Assembly (NCBI GenBank): GCA_023634235.1
Contig: JAMKCF010000020.1
Location: 11,569,873-11,633,872, forward strand
Direction: 5' to 3'
DNA length: 64,000 nt
Source of the DNA: Pisaster brevispinus
Lineage: Eukaryota > Echinodermata > Asteroidea > Forcipulatida > Asteriidae
In this document: one piece after another, positions 44,185 to 54,420 of the stretch
How positions within the stretch are numbered: the stretch's first letter is position 1
Layout of the letters: each line of letters starts with the position of its first letter
Program-made: the position numbers and the translations under genes
The notes under the pieces: generated by a model
What the model was told of the DNA's origin: nothing
The model's input: the letters and a program-made list of their open reading frames with translations, nothing else
Database searches by the model: none

Positions 44185-44885
44185 CATCTTCATAGTCCAT
44201 GAACACATCAAGAACACATGTTGTTCCGCTGCCTCTGGAATCCACAATATCAGAAAGCTGAGATTGAGACGCTACTTAGACCAAAGTATCACTGAACGCC
44301 TGGTCCATGCATTCACTACTTCTCACCTTGATTACTGTACCAGTCCTTACATCAACCTTCCTTAATCCCACATTGCTCCCCTCTAATATCGCAAAGGATC
44401 CAATTTAAAGTTCTCACTCTTGCATACAAAGTTAAATATGGCCTAGCCCCTAATTCACAATTGCTTACTCCCGAAAAGAAACCATTGTCTCACTTTGTGT
44501 TCTTCGATCATTGTCTACCGCCTGCCTTGCTTATTCCCAAAAAGAAACCATTGACTCACTTTGTGTTCTTCGATCATTGTCTACCGCCCGCCTTGCTTAT
44601 TCCCAAAAAGAAACCATTGTCTCACTTTGTGTTCTTCGATTATTGTCTACCCCCTGCCTTGCTTATTCCCAAAAAGAAACCATTGTCTCACTTTGTGTTC
44701 TTCGATCATAGTCTACCGCCCACCAAGAATTCAACATTGGTCCTATGCCCCGCACTCGCTACGGAAAACGTGCCTTCTCAATTGCCACACCCACTCTCTG
44801 GAACAACCTTCCCGTCCACATCCGTGCCTCCACTACACTGGACTCATTTAAGACTGAACTCAAAACCCACTTATTCAGATAAATC
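44185..44885 (+). pseudogene. L2/CR1-like LINE, 3' end of reverse transcriptase ORF
   Basis: The frames read KNTCCSAASGIHNIRKLR, LVHAFTTSHLDYC, IQFKVLTLAYKVKYGLAPN and, at the end, YGKRAFSIATPTLWNNLPVH..LDSFKTELKTHLFR, the characteristic C-terminus of CR1/L2/Jockey-type elements. Stops and frame changes break it. A 66-bp segment is repeated four times inside (listed). An apparent 204-codon frame from 44461 runs through the repeat and is not a host gene. Confidence 0.8.
44461..44725 (+). repeat. 66-bp tandem repeat (4 copies) inside LINE remnant
   Basis: The unit AAAAGAAACCATTGTCTCAC plus TTTGTGTTCTTCGATCATTG and CTACCGCC(T/C)GCCTTGCTTAT repeats with period 66 bp (22 codons). Few substitutions separate the copies. 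Confidence 0.9.
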
Positions 44886-45565
44886 TAAGCATTTTTACAG
44901 TATAAGAACAAGTAACATTTTTTTGAAGGAAATTATCCTTTTAGATATCTTGACTAAAATAATCCCATCAATGACCTCCCCTGGGGTTGTATACAAATCT
45001 CCTGGCTGTAATCAAGGTCATGTCTTTGCCAGATGGCTTCCTGATTGCTTGATGGGTTCAAAATTATTTTATTGAGTGTACAGGCTCTTATCTGATGTTT
45101 CAGACCGATTGAAATGGATTTTGTTCACCCCCATTAAAAAAAACCTAAAAACAAATCTTGCTAATTGTAGTGGTACTCTTGAAAATAGTACGATGGTGTA
45201 ATTAAGCATGTAAGTTTATTCTGATAGTGTTATGTTATATTAAAAAAATACTAATATGAGTAACAATTTAGGAAGTGGGTTAGCATAAGTCACGATAAAT
45301 TAATTATTAGTATTTACTTCAACAACAACAGAAGAAAATACATGTATATAAACTGCCATGGTCTGTCAAAAGAAGGTGCTCTTTTGATTGTGGAACCGTA
45401 CTCTACGTAATGGTGCAGTCCATGTGCACTGCGCTTGTCGTAATTCTAGGGATGTGAACAAAAATTGATAATTACCATTATGTGTTCACTCTTTTGTTTT
45501 TATTGTTCACAGCCACCTTTATTACATTGTAAATGTTCCCAAGAAGAAGAGGTTCTTGGTAAATT

Positions 45566-45748
45566 GGCTCGAGTATTCTTGAGTTGTCTTGAGTTGTCCT
45601 GAGTTGTCCTGAGTTTTCTTGAGTTTTCTTGAGTCTTAAAGTGTCTTGAGTTGTCTTGAGATGTCTCGAGTTGTCTTGAGTTGTCTTGAGATGTCTCGAG
45701 TTGTCTTTTGTTGTCTTGAGTTGTCTTAATGTTTTCCTCAAGATCACT
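45566..45748. repeat. 10/11-bp minisatellite TTGAGTTGTC
   Basis: About 17 units of CTTGAGTTGT with C/T, TTT and ATG variants. Minus-strand frames here (TTQDNSR repeats) are by-products. Confidence 0.9.
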
Positions 45749-46338
45749 CAACACAACTTGAGTTGTCGGTGAAAAGTATGAACCCAATCCTCAAAGTGAT
45801 GATGTATTAGAGCCGAAAATGCAATGCAAACAAATGGTATATGTATACATACCTGCTAGAAAATTTGTTAACTCCACATCCAGCTCCAAAACAGTACAGA
45901 CCCTAGCACGGTAATATGCTCCATCTTGCTCACACTCGGGGGCAAAAATACTGATTTTGAACACTCACTACTTTCTGTGACTCGGCGCTCGAAATTCCCA
46001 CGCTCTCCAGATGCATGAAGTCTAAGCAGTGCCATGTCATTGGGCCAAGGTTTTCAGAGTAGCTTCTCTGTTTTTTCCTGGAGAGCAAGTTTTCCTTGCT
46101 TATCAAATGATAGAGCATCCATTCAAACAACCGAGGCGGATTTAGACTGGGATATTTAGAACGATTTCATGAGCATTTTATAGGTGTTGCAGTAATGCTT
46201 GTAAGCGTTACTTATAAGTGAGGGTGGCTAATCAAATCAAGTAGTTTCTTTTTGCTTTTTTTTTTATTGACACTAATGGAAATGAATGTACCACTGAAAT
46301 GAATTTCCAACTCTGTTATGATACTCTTTTCTCAATAG

Positions 46339-46449
46339 CTATTGTGGTGTTACAAGGTGCTAGAGTACAGGATCTGAAGCATGCTATTCAACATTACGTC
46401 ACATTGAAAGAGGAGAGGAAATTAAAGGAATGCAGACCAGTATCAGTTG
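46339..46449 (+). CDS. SNRNP25: Candidate exon of U11/U12 snRNP 25 kDa protein-like gene
   Basis: A 111-bp phase 1-1 exon with acceptor CTCAATAG and donor GTAAGT. It encodes IVVLQGARVQDLKHAIQHYV then TLKEERKLKECRPVSV. Human SNRNP25, a ubiquitin-fold protein of the minor spliceosome, has VVVVQSATVLDLKKAIQRYV then QLKQERE at the corresponding place. The part after KEER does not match. No neighbouring exon was found on either side (the expected YVWRTYHL segment is not seen nearby), so it could be an isolated exon with large introns, a retained fragment, or a chance match. The surrounding region is repeats. Confidence 0.5.
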
Positions 46450-46707
46450 GTAAGTGCTTGATTTTATACAGAGCTACTTCAAGGGGCTGTGTCGTCATGA
46501 TCAAAGCAGGCCTGTGGTTGTACCGGGTCCATGGAATTAAGAACTACATGTATCACCCCCAGTTACTGCACTCGTGTGCCCTCCCTCTGTATCATATCTA
46601 TTATCTATGTGGATGGACATGAATGGTGTGCTGTAACTGGGTGAGAGTTTGTTCAGCCAAAGGTGTACTTTGATCATGACGACACAGTCCCTCTAAAATG
46701 TTCCAAG

Positions 46708-46785
46708 ATTTTTCTTTGTTCAAACCCCCAAAATATGAAAATTAACCCAGGCAGTTTCCTTTGTGGTTTATCACTTGATATATAA
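46708..46785 (+). repeat. SINE tail fragment
   Basis: TTTCTTTGTTCAAACCCCCA and CAGTTTCCTTTGTGGTTTAT match the 3' half of the SINE at 46948..47094. Confidence 0.6.
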
Positions 46786-46947
46786 TATTAAAAAGTCGCA
46801 TCCCCTAAAGGTGATCCCTTGGCTGCCACTTCCCAGGTTGTACCGTAAACTTGGGTGTGATCACTGGCTACACTGCAGCTTACGGTTGTATGGCTTCTGA
46901 CTGGCACCCCCAAACAAAGATATTGACTAATAGGGAGACTGCCAACA

Positions 46948-47094
46948 TAGGGCTGGATAACGCAGTTGGTAGAGGGTTGGTACGTTTATCCGGAGGTCGT
47001 TGGTTCAAGTCCCGCTCCAGTCAAATTTTCTTTGTTCAAAGCAACAAAATATAAAATTTACCCAGTCAGTTTCCGTTGTGGTTTGTTACTTGAT
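46948..47094 (+). mobile_element. tRNA-derived SINE (plus copy)
   Basis: GGGCTGGATAACGCAGTTGG with TAGAG (A-box region) and GTTGGTTCAAGTCCCGCTCC (B-box region), then a non-tRNA tail TTTTCTTTGTTCAAAGC and CCCAGTCAGTTTCCGTTGTG. The acceptor stem is not restored, so it is not a functional tRNA gene. Confidence 0.75.
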
Positions 47095-47159
47095 AAGATT
47101 AACTAATATCAACAATTATCTTTTATGTCAAGAACTGTCCTTTTCCACTGATCTAATAA

Positions 47160-47295
47160 GCCACAAGAGAAACTGACTGGGTTATATTGAAATTGTTCTT
47201 GGGTTGAATAAATAAAAATTTACTGGAGCAGGATTTGAACCTGTGACCTACGGATTAATGTGCTGGCACTCTACCAACTGACTTCTTAAAGCCCT
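47160..47295 (-). mobile_element. tRNA-derived SINE (minus copy)
   Basis: The reverse complement reads a SINE head with GTTGGTAGAGTGCCAGCAC, CAGGTTCAAATCCTGCTCC (B box) and tail CCCAGTCAGTTTCTCTTGTG. It faces the plus copy across 65 bp. Confidence 0.75.
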
Positions 47296-49853
47296 AATGT
47301 TGGTACATGTAGCCTTGCTCAAAGTTGTCACGGTTTTCATTCCAATGGCGTCACGGTTTTCACTCCAATGGCGTAACTCAACTTGCATGCATACGTAACG
47401 CCCGTACTACGAGACCGTAGGTCATGCACACTCGTTACGCCTGTACTTGTAACTAATTTGAAGGGATACATTTTTTTGGTTATAGGGCTTATCAGGAGAT
47501 TGATATTACATAACAGTAAAGCTCTGGAGAGTCTGGTGACTATAGTGTACATTTTATTACCTTGGTGGCAGGTGTTATTCGAAAAATAAGAGTAATAATA
47601 GACCAATAATACAAATTGGAATCCTCCATATTAATAACTTCTGCCATTACAATATTTTTCTTTTTGTAATCAGTGTTTCTCAAAACCAAATAAAAAGCTT
47701 CATACACACATATTTCACTGTGGGTCTCTGTAAATAGACTTCAAACTAGACTTCAAACATGACATTGCTCTTTTTCCAGTGGCCTAACCAGGTATTTCAT
47801 TTGGGCGAGGGGGCAAGGGGCAGCAAAGACATTTTAGGGGGCTTTTTTTTTAAACAAATCTTTTGTGCATGTTTTCGATCTCATGTTGGATGGGGCAAGG
47901 GGGGAGAATTCTGAGGGGTAGGGGGGTCCAGGATTCCAAGTCCCATTTCTGGCCCATTTCTGGATAAGGCTGACACGTAAACTGGTAAAAAAAAAATCGG
48001 TTTTCGGATCCTGCGTCAGTTGGACCAATTTGTTGCTCTTTTTGATACAAATTCTGGGAATTCATGCCATTTTTGACCCAGGAATTTATATAGTGACGTA
48101 TGAATAATCACAAACAAAGCAGCTTAAAGCACTTACCTAATTATTTTTTTAGCTTGAAAATATTTTTTAACAAAAACTCCAGGCCCACAAACAATAATAA
48201 TTATTCTTTCTAATCAACTACCGTTTCTAGCTGTGTTAAAAGATGCATCATGTTGTTATCAAGACATCAAAACTTGTAATAAACTACCAAAATTGAAATT
48301 CAAACAAATATTAGTATCGGTGTACCATCAAAAAACATGTCAGTACACATTCCACACACATAGTTGATTGATACATTTAAATATGTAACTTAACCCTAAC
48401 TCCCAAAGCGTTTTTACTAGAATCAATCCCTAATCTAACATATTCCAACAGTTAATACTACCATGCAATGAGAACTGTACCCAATCAAACAAAATGAAAC
48501 AGTCTGCTTAGGGGGGAGGATACACAACCTAACAAACTCCAACAGGCCTTTTTTGTTTGATTTTGTTGTAGTGTGTACACTTGGTATTAGCAAAATTTGA
48601 TCAGTGAAATCACACAGTACCTAATCTAACAAAATCAAACAATTATCTTTACACTACATTTTTATGTGGGACAAAATGTTGTTTGGTCTCAGTTCATTTG
48701 AAGCACAATGGGTTTCACACTGTTGGCTCCATAGATCATCATTGCCCTTTTTCCCCCTATTTTTCATCCTTCTTCTTTTTTTTTTTTTTTTTTTTGGGGC
48801 TTCCTTTTTTGGGTGGGGAGGGGCGATCCAGTAGACATAAGACCTATGGCATGAAAAAAGGACAAGCACATAAATCTTGTGCTACCCTGGTCACCCTAAT
48901 CACTTGTTTATGCTACAAGCCACACACCACCCTCACACATACATGTACCCTAAAGCTAATGCTGCCAACCTTCCCCACTAAAACAAAATCACACACCATT
49001 AGACCATGGAGAGAGGAGCAATGCCAGACATACATACACATTTCACACATCCACCATACACACTCAATCAAATTCCAACACCATTGCTTAAAAGCAAGGA
49101 TACACAATCCCACAGAATCAAACATCCAATCCTCACTTCACTGTACTTAATCTAACAAAATTAAACACTTTGCCCTGTTTGAATTCGTAGGGTTAGGGAT
49201 TGTTAGGGTTAATAATTTGTGCGTGCATTTAAATCATTTAAATAATCATAACTAAAGTGCTTCACTCGTGGTTAACGAAGTGTCGGCTCAGTGCTATGCG
49301 GTCCAATTGCAATTTCATAATCTGTAATGATCCAAGGGGCAGTAAGGGGAAAGTGCATAAATTAAAAAAAGTTAAATCAAAATCCACAAATAATTGTGGT
49401 GTTTTTTAGATAATGAAGGTTTCTTTTTGCCAATACATGTAGATACTTTTGGGGACCACTTCCTGTTAACAAAGTGTTCCGAAATGTGCAAAAATTTGAT
49501 GAAATCCATACAAACTACACTAACAACCTTAGCCTGTAGTCCTGAGCTGACGATATTTGCATTTAGTTGATACTTTTTCTAGAATGAGACAGTATTTTCA
49601 CTGTAAGAAGTGTAAAATGCTCAAGTTCCCAAATAAAAAGTTAAAAAAACAAGTACTATATTGATGATTATATTCTTTTGACCCTCAGCAATACACACCA
49701 ATGATGGGATTGACTTTACTGTCAAAGATAATTACAGACTTGAGAAAACCAAAAACTCTGATTGATTTGCATCCAGCTAGTTGTAGCGGTACATTGATGG
49801 TCCTAATTGTGTATTTGACACAATGATCCAATCGTTTGTATCTTAGCTTAGCC

Positions 49854-50149
49854 TTACTGAGGTGTGAACTCTGGATTGAAATCAGTAATGCATGGCTCAG
49901 TAAAACTCAATTCAACCTCAGTATTTGTGTCAGTATAAAAACTAACAAACCAGCTGGGCTGCAGGGGAGATGTGCCGTCGTAGGTCAGGGTGAAATCTGG
50001 CACTCCTTGTACTGCCACCACAAAGCGACTGTTATTGTATGTGACCATGACTGGTACTCCGATGTAGTTTAGGCCATACTTAGACTGAACAGTTTTCCAC
50101 TCTTTAGAGGACCCCTGTTTCCTGATTTCAGCAGAATTAGTTCTCAGAT
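49854..50149 (-). CDS. Terminal exon of unrecognised gene, copy A
   Basis: The acceptor is CTTGTATGCAG. It opens phase 1 with LRTNSAEIRKQGSSKEW, then KYGLNYIGVPVMVTYNNSRF, and ends FNPEFTPQ and TAA. It is strongly similar to 60198..60547, including the intron sequence just upstream (ATATTGTGATTACTTTTAAT) and about 170 bp of 3' flank. Confidence 0.65.
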
Positions 50150-53100
50150 CTGCATACAAGTAATTAAAAGTAATCACAATATCATGAACAATGTCATCAT
50201 TTTTTAAAACATTGTTCAACAAATATCAAAAGAAAATTAATAAAGTTATTAAAATTATGCTTACGCCTTTCAGTTAACCCAAACCAAACCCAATCTGTTG
50301 GGAGTGCACTGGTAAACTCAGTGTGCTTTACATGGGTAGGGTCGGGCATACCACCATGATCAGAGTCCAGCAGATACAATAAGGGCACTGGATTTTGTTA
50401 GAATGGTTGGGGATCCCACTCAATAGAGTTTTGGTTAATGCAAACATCATCCCATAGTACAGTAGTATAGTATGATTAATTTGTGTATCTATTTTGATTT
50501 GTTCGGAGCTTTTAAAGGGACATGCGTGAAAAAAAACTTTGGAAAAAAATTTGCGTGCGAACGAAAAAAATTTGCGTGCGAACGAATACAATTTACGTGC
50601 GAACGAAAACAATTTGCGTGCGAACGAATAAAATTTACGTGCGAACGAAAAAAATTTACGTGCGAACGAAATTTGTTTTCGTGGAACGAATAAAATTTAC
50701 GTGCGAACGAAAAAAAATATGCGTGCGAACGAATAAAATCTGCGTGCGAACGAAAACAAGCGAACCTGTGGCTCTTTTGTAAACAAGTGCTGTCACTAAA
50801 TAGCATACACAGCAAATACGTTAATCTAGGCATATTCACTATTTTTTTTTACGTGAAGGAGTTGAAAAACCATTTTTTTTTCTCACACAAGTAGACTGGA
50901 TACAAAGTGTTATTGGGAAAAATTTGTAAATATGTCAGTAATGTCCCACGTTGTCAAATAACCACTTGAAAAAGGCATTTTTTGGCATTTTTACAGGTGG
51001 ACCCATATTCAGACCCCTGCCAAGTACCCATGAAAGGCGTGATTGGTCCATTCTCACATCAGGTCACACATATGCACCTATTTCATAACCAAATGTTATA
51101 TAAAAGCAATCGGACATTTCACTTGGGCTCTAGGGGAATTCAAAAATGACGAAAAGTCATCACGCAGGCTAAAATGTCCGTTTTAAAGACCTACACCGTG
51201 ATATACAAATGACCTGTGCTACTTTTGACAGTATAATTTAGTTGATGTGATACCAGATACCCTTCAAATTAATTTGTAGCTATATATCCTATCTCCATTT
51301 GTAGATACAGACCACTAAAAATGCCGAAAACACAAAAAGTCAATTTGAAGGGGCGGGGCTTAATTTTTTAGGGGGTCATATCTCAAAAATTATGAGGAGT
51401 AGGATTCTAAAATTTTGCGTGTGTTCATGGCACCCATAGAGGATTGTTTAAAAAAAAATTAGCAAAATCTGAGACGGAGCCTGCCGACCCATCAGGTGAG
51501 TTGGCACGGAATGACCCACTGAGTAAGTTGTGACATCATTATGACGTCATCAGTTGTTGAAATACATTAAATCAAAGTTGATTATTTAAACAAATCATAG
51601 TTCAAGAGGTACAGAAGCTTTTTGAATTTATACATCATCAGAGAGGTCTACATAAATGTACCAGAAGTTACACAGAGGTTCCCATTTTGACCTTGTCTTC
51701 CGGTTCAAACCGCAAGTTAAAATGTTTTTAAAGATTCAACAATTCTTATCTAAAGAACTACTCATACTTGAGGCAGATTGTTTACATCAGGTAAGAGGTC
51801 TTTAAGCCTTCTTAAAGTTTCCACAGAGATGTTACTAATTTGACCTTAACTTCTGGTAAAAAATCCTGCACAAGAAAAGAACTGCACTTAATGGAAACAC
51901 AAACTGTATCTAACCCAGTGGCACGGTGGCTGGCTGTTGCGCTCTATTGACCACAAGGGTGCACCCCACTAAATAAGGAGAAAATGGAGCGTCAGCCTCA
52001 TTAATATTTTGTAGGCCCTCAAAATATTCTCTATTAGACAGATTTGAGAGCCCAATAAAAGGGAAACAGTGTAAAAATTGTGCCCAGTTGTGACCCTGGA
52101 GTTGTTGAATTCTAACTTGAGGTATTTTGGATGACATAGGCCCTGAAATAAATGGTCCTATTTGCTGAGAGGTGTAGGGACAGTTTTCAAGATTGATGCT
52201 GAGACGTTTGTAAAATTACACTGGTGTAGGGGTGTTTTTATTTGGAGGGGGAATAATTTGACGGGTCCAGGGACTCCCCATATTAAATTGAGCAGAGGAT
52301 AAAAGTTCAAGAGTCAATGGACTTACAACACGAGTTGTAAGTTGTAAGTTTTCCAGCAAACATTTACATATTTTGTGGACAGATTTCCGTCAATATAATT
52401 ATTCCAGACGGCATGCTTACTGGAGTGTTTGCTTGGTATTGATTTATTATCCCTGATTTAGACTTATCGGGGTGGGTTCGAAACAAGAGTACTTAGATCC
52501 AGGTATGTTTTATTCACTTAACCGTGGCTCTAAGATAACATCACTTACTGTTGGAAATGTTAAATTGACTGAGCCAATGGGAATTTCAATTTATATATCT
52601 TACCCACTTCGTAAAACGTGTCAATATAAGGATCCTCGGGTGAAAAGCTCACACACACAGAATCACCCATGTTGGCTGTGAACTGTAGTTGCAATGGTGA
52701 TGTCATCGCCAGCTGAAGTTAGCTCGTGAACCCCCAAGTATTTTGATAACACCCTGAAGTATCCTCAAATGCTGCTGGCTCTGAAATGAGTGGAGTGAAG
52801 GACGTGGGGTTGGATTTCAAATAGAGCTAATTAGATTGATGTTATCGGTGAGCCAATCTTATCCGCTAAGCAAAGTGTGATGTCACAATTAATACAAATC
52901 ACTATGGTAAAATTCAGCTTTGTGAAATCGAGCCCAAAAAGAGCTAAAAAGGAAAGTGCATTTACTTGTTCTCAAGTCAACTTGTCATCAAAGTCGGTCA
53001 AATTGTTGTGAAAAAAAAGTGTTGTTCTGATATTTTATTTCATATAGGCCGTATTTATTACATTTAATACATTGTGTTAATGTATTGGTATTATTTTTCG

Positions 53101-53450
53101 TCATCGTTTCAGTCAATCATGGAGAAAAACTTATATCTGTCTATTCAGCTAAATTCCTAATTTATTTTTACACAATCTTTAAACAATCCCCCCTTAAGAT
53201 AACAACTGGTTCCTACCACTCTGATCCTCTCTGCAGTCAGGTGACTGTATAATCTGCCCCTGTTCATTGACAGACACGCGATTGTCTTCACCAACCTTCA
53301 CTTCGTGTAGCTTTATTTGAGGCTTCATGTTCACTCCTCCCAGATGAAACTCAGTGCATTCACACGGTCTCTGCTCGGCTAGTGACCAGCCGTATCCTTT
53401 ACCAGTAGCTCCGTCTAGTTCCTGACCCACGTAACAGACGCATCCATAAA
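49854..53450 (-). CDS. Unrecognised gene, at least three exons (probably secreted or extracellular)
   Basis: Three minus-strand exons with splice borders: 53450..53217 (or open to the stop at 53194), 52712..52604 and 50149..49854. The first is Cys-bearing (VYGCVCYVGQELDG, EQRPCECTEFHLGGVNM). The second encodes SPLQLQFTANMGDSVCVSFS and ends phase 1 at YEVG. The third starts phase 1 and encodes KYGLNYIGVPVMVTY, FVVAVQGVPDFTLTYDG, WFVSFYTDTNTEVELSF and stops at 49854. The second exon's VCVSFSPEDPYIDTF resembles the third exon's VELSFTEPCITDFNP, suggesting a repeated beta-rich domain. Exon 1 at its best donor is phase 1 while exon 2 begins phase 0, so their direct joining is unproved. I do not recognise the family. 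Confidence 0.5.
50550..50763. repeat. 21-bp minisatellite CGTGCGAACGAAAAAAATTT (~10 units)
   Basis: Units alternate AAAAAAATTT, ATACAATTT, AAACAATTT and ATAAAATTT after GTGCGAACGA. Period 21-22 keeps several frames on both strands open (for example VRTNKIY and SHANFFR repeats), which explains overlapping open frames here. These are not genes. Confidence 0.92.
52604..52712 (-). CDS. Candidate internal exon, same family as copy A
   Basis: 109 bp, acceptor AACTTCAG, donor GTAAGA, phase 0-1. It encodes LAMTSPLQLQFTANMGDSV and SPEDPYIDTFYEVG. The end phase fits the terminal exon at 50149. Support is splice borders plus weak internal similarity. Confidence 0.45.
52811..52936. mobile_element. MITE with TTTCACAAA ends, copy 3
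   Basis: GGATTTCAAATAGAGCTAAT on the left, AGCTTTGTGAAATCGAGCCC on the right, and CGCTAAGCAAAGTGTGATGT inside, matching 5286..5437 read in the same orientation. Confidence 0.6.
53217..53450 (-). CDS. Candidate Cys-bearing exon of unrecognised gene
   Basis: Acceptor TTGATTGCAG, phase 1. It encodes VYGCVCYVGQELDGATGKGY, EQRPCECTEF and QGQIIQSPDCREDQS. The end is either a GTAGGA donor after 53217 or a stop at 53194..53196. Five cysteines over 77 residues suggest an extracellular protein. No known motif is recognised. Confidence 0.5.
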
Positions 53451-53554
53451 CTGCAATCAAGTCAAATAAAATAATAGGCAGGATTGTTTTGTGCAACAAA
53501 GCAATTAAAAAAACAAACTAATAAAAACTTCATTATAATCCATTTTCTAATCGT

Positions 53555-53777
53555 TCACTCTAAAAAGTCCCAGGTCAGAAGACCCAGATTCCCAGTTACT
53601 TTTCTGGCCAGAATCAGTGTTAAAAAATGACCAAGAATTTGGTCAAACTAACACACGATCCAAGTGAAAAATCCCATTTTTAGTCAGCTTTACACATGTA
53701 TGGGTTGACCAGTCTGACCCAGAAACGGGTCTCATCAGGCCCTATAATACCTAGAAGCAAGGCGTTTTTAGAGTGTT
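53555..53777. mobile_element. MITE of the GGGTCA/TGACCC family, copy 5
   Basis: The ends CACTCTAAAAAGTCCCAGGTC and CAAGGCGTTTTTAGAGTG are inverted. The interior has GGTTGACCAGTCTGACCCAG. Confidence 0.65.
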
Positions 53778-54055
53778 AAACCTTTTTTCAGAGGCCAAAA
53801 GCTGTCTGTTGCTCTTAAATAAAAGTTTATTTTAAATACCAAAGCGTTACTGAGAATTTTTTTCCTTTTCTTGAGCCTTCAATGTGATGATATAATACGT
53901 ATTTGTCAATAACACATATAGGTATATAAATGTAAATTTGTGTCATTTCAAAAACATGTTTATTCTTTGCGATGCTTAAATTTTCTTCCCCTACATAAAG
54001 CTAGTGTTTTGAATTCTTGATTAGTTCTTTTTTTTACCATAGAGATATAGTCATA

Positions 54056-54183
54056 TTAATTTTTTGGTTTTTACCCTACACCGATGTGTGTTAGCACTGT
54101 ATACTCAGTACTTTCCCGAGTTCTTTGAAAAAAATCACAGGCATATTACTCAGGTGGGAATCGAACCCACGACCTTTTGCATC
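54056..54183 (-). mobile_element. tRNA-derived SINE, minus copy of inverted pair
   Basis: AGGTGGGAATCGAACCCACG is the reverse complement of a B box. The tail TACCCTACACCGATGTGTGT is shared with the plus copy at 54265..54420. Only the 3' half of the tRNA-like head remains. Confidence 0.7.
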
Positions 54184-54264
54184 GTTCAAAATTAACATCT
54201 ATTAAATTGTTGCGGTACCCGCTGCTAAAATATAGGATTCGAACTGCCTCTAGCTACCAGGCAA

Positions 54265-54420
54265 TCTCGGTGGTCTAGTTGGTAAGACACTGCTCTAGAA
54301 TTGCAAAGGTCGTGGGTTCGAATCCCACCCGAGTAATATGCCTATGATTTTTTTTCTGAGTACTGAGTATACAGTGCTAACACACATCGGTGTAGGGTAA
54401 AAACCAAAATTAATATTTCT
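54265..54420 (+). mobile_element. tRNA-derived SINE, plus copy of inverted pair
   Basis: TCGGTGGTCTAGTTGGTAAG (A box region), GTCGTGGGTTCGAATCCCAC (B box), then a shared tail with GAGTATACAGTGCTAACACA. The anticodon arm pairs poorly, and the same tail lies inverted on the left, so it is scored as a SINE rather than a tRNA gene. Confidence 0.75.

Larger units (their letters stand above)
46450..49853. other. Intergenic/intronic, SINE-rich, no supported gene
   Basis: Apart from three SINE pieces, it contains a poly(T) run at about 48777-48798 and A/T-rich sequence. The long plus frame from 48683 runs through the poly(T) and low-complexity Thr/His-rich sequence and has no family motif. Confidence 0.5.

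Noticed and set aside
44461..45075. 204-codon open frame with repeated KKKPLSHFVFFDHCLPPALL-type units
   Set aside because: It is a reading of the 66-bp tandem repeat inside a LINE remnant. The true LINE C-terminus reads in another frame at 44758-44885.
48683..49150. 155-codon plus-strand frame
   Set aside because: It runs through a poly(T) tract encoding poly-Phe and low-complexity Thr/His-rich sequence. No family motif or splice signals.
50472..50839. Long overlapping frames on both strands with VRTNKI and SHANFFR repeats
   Set aside because: These are by-products of the 21-bp minisatellite; no start context or non-repeat domain.
54265..54345. Functional tRNA gene
   Set aside because: It has A and B boxes but poor acceptor and anticodon pairing, and a shared non-tRNA tail present inverted next to it; scored as SINE.
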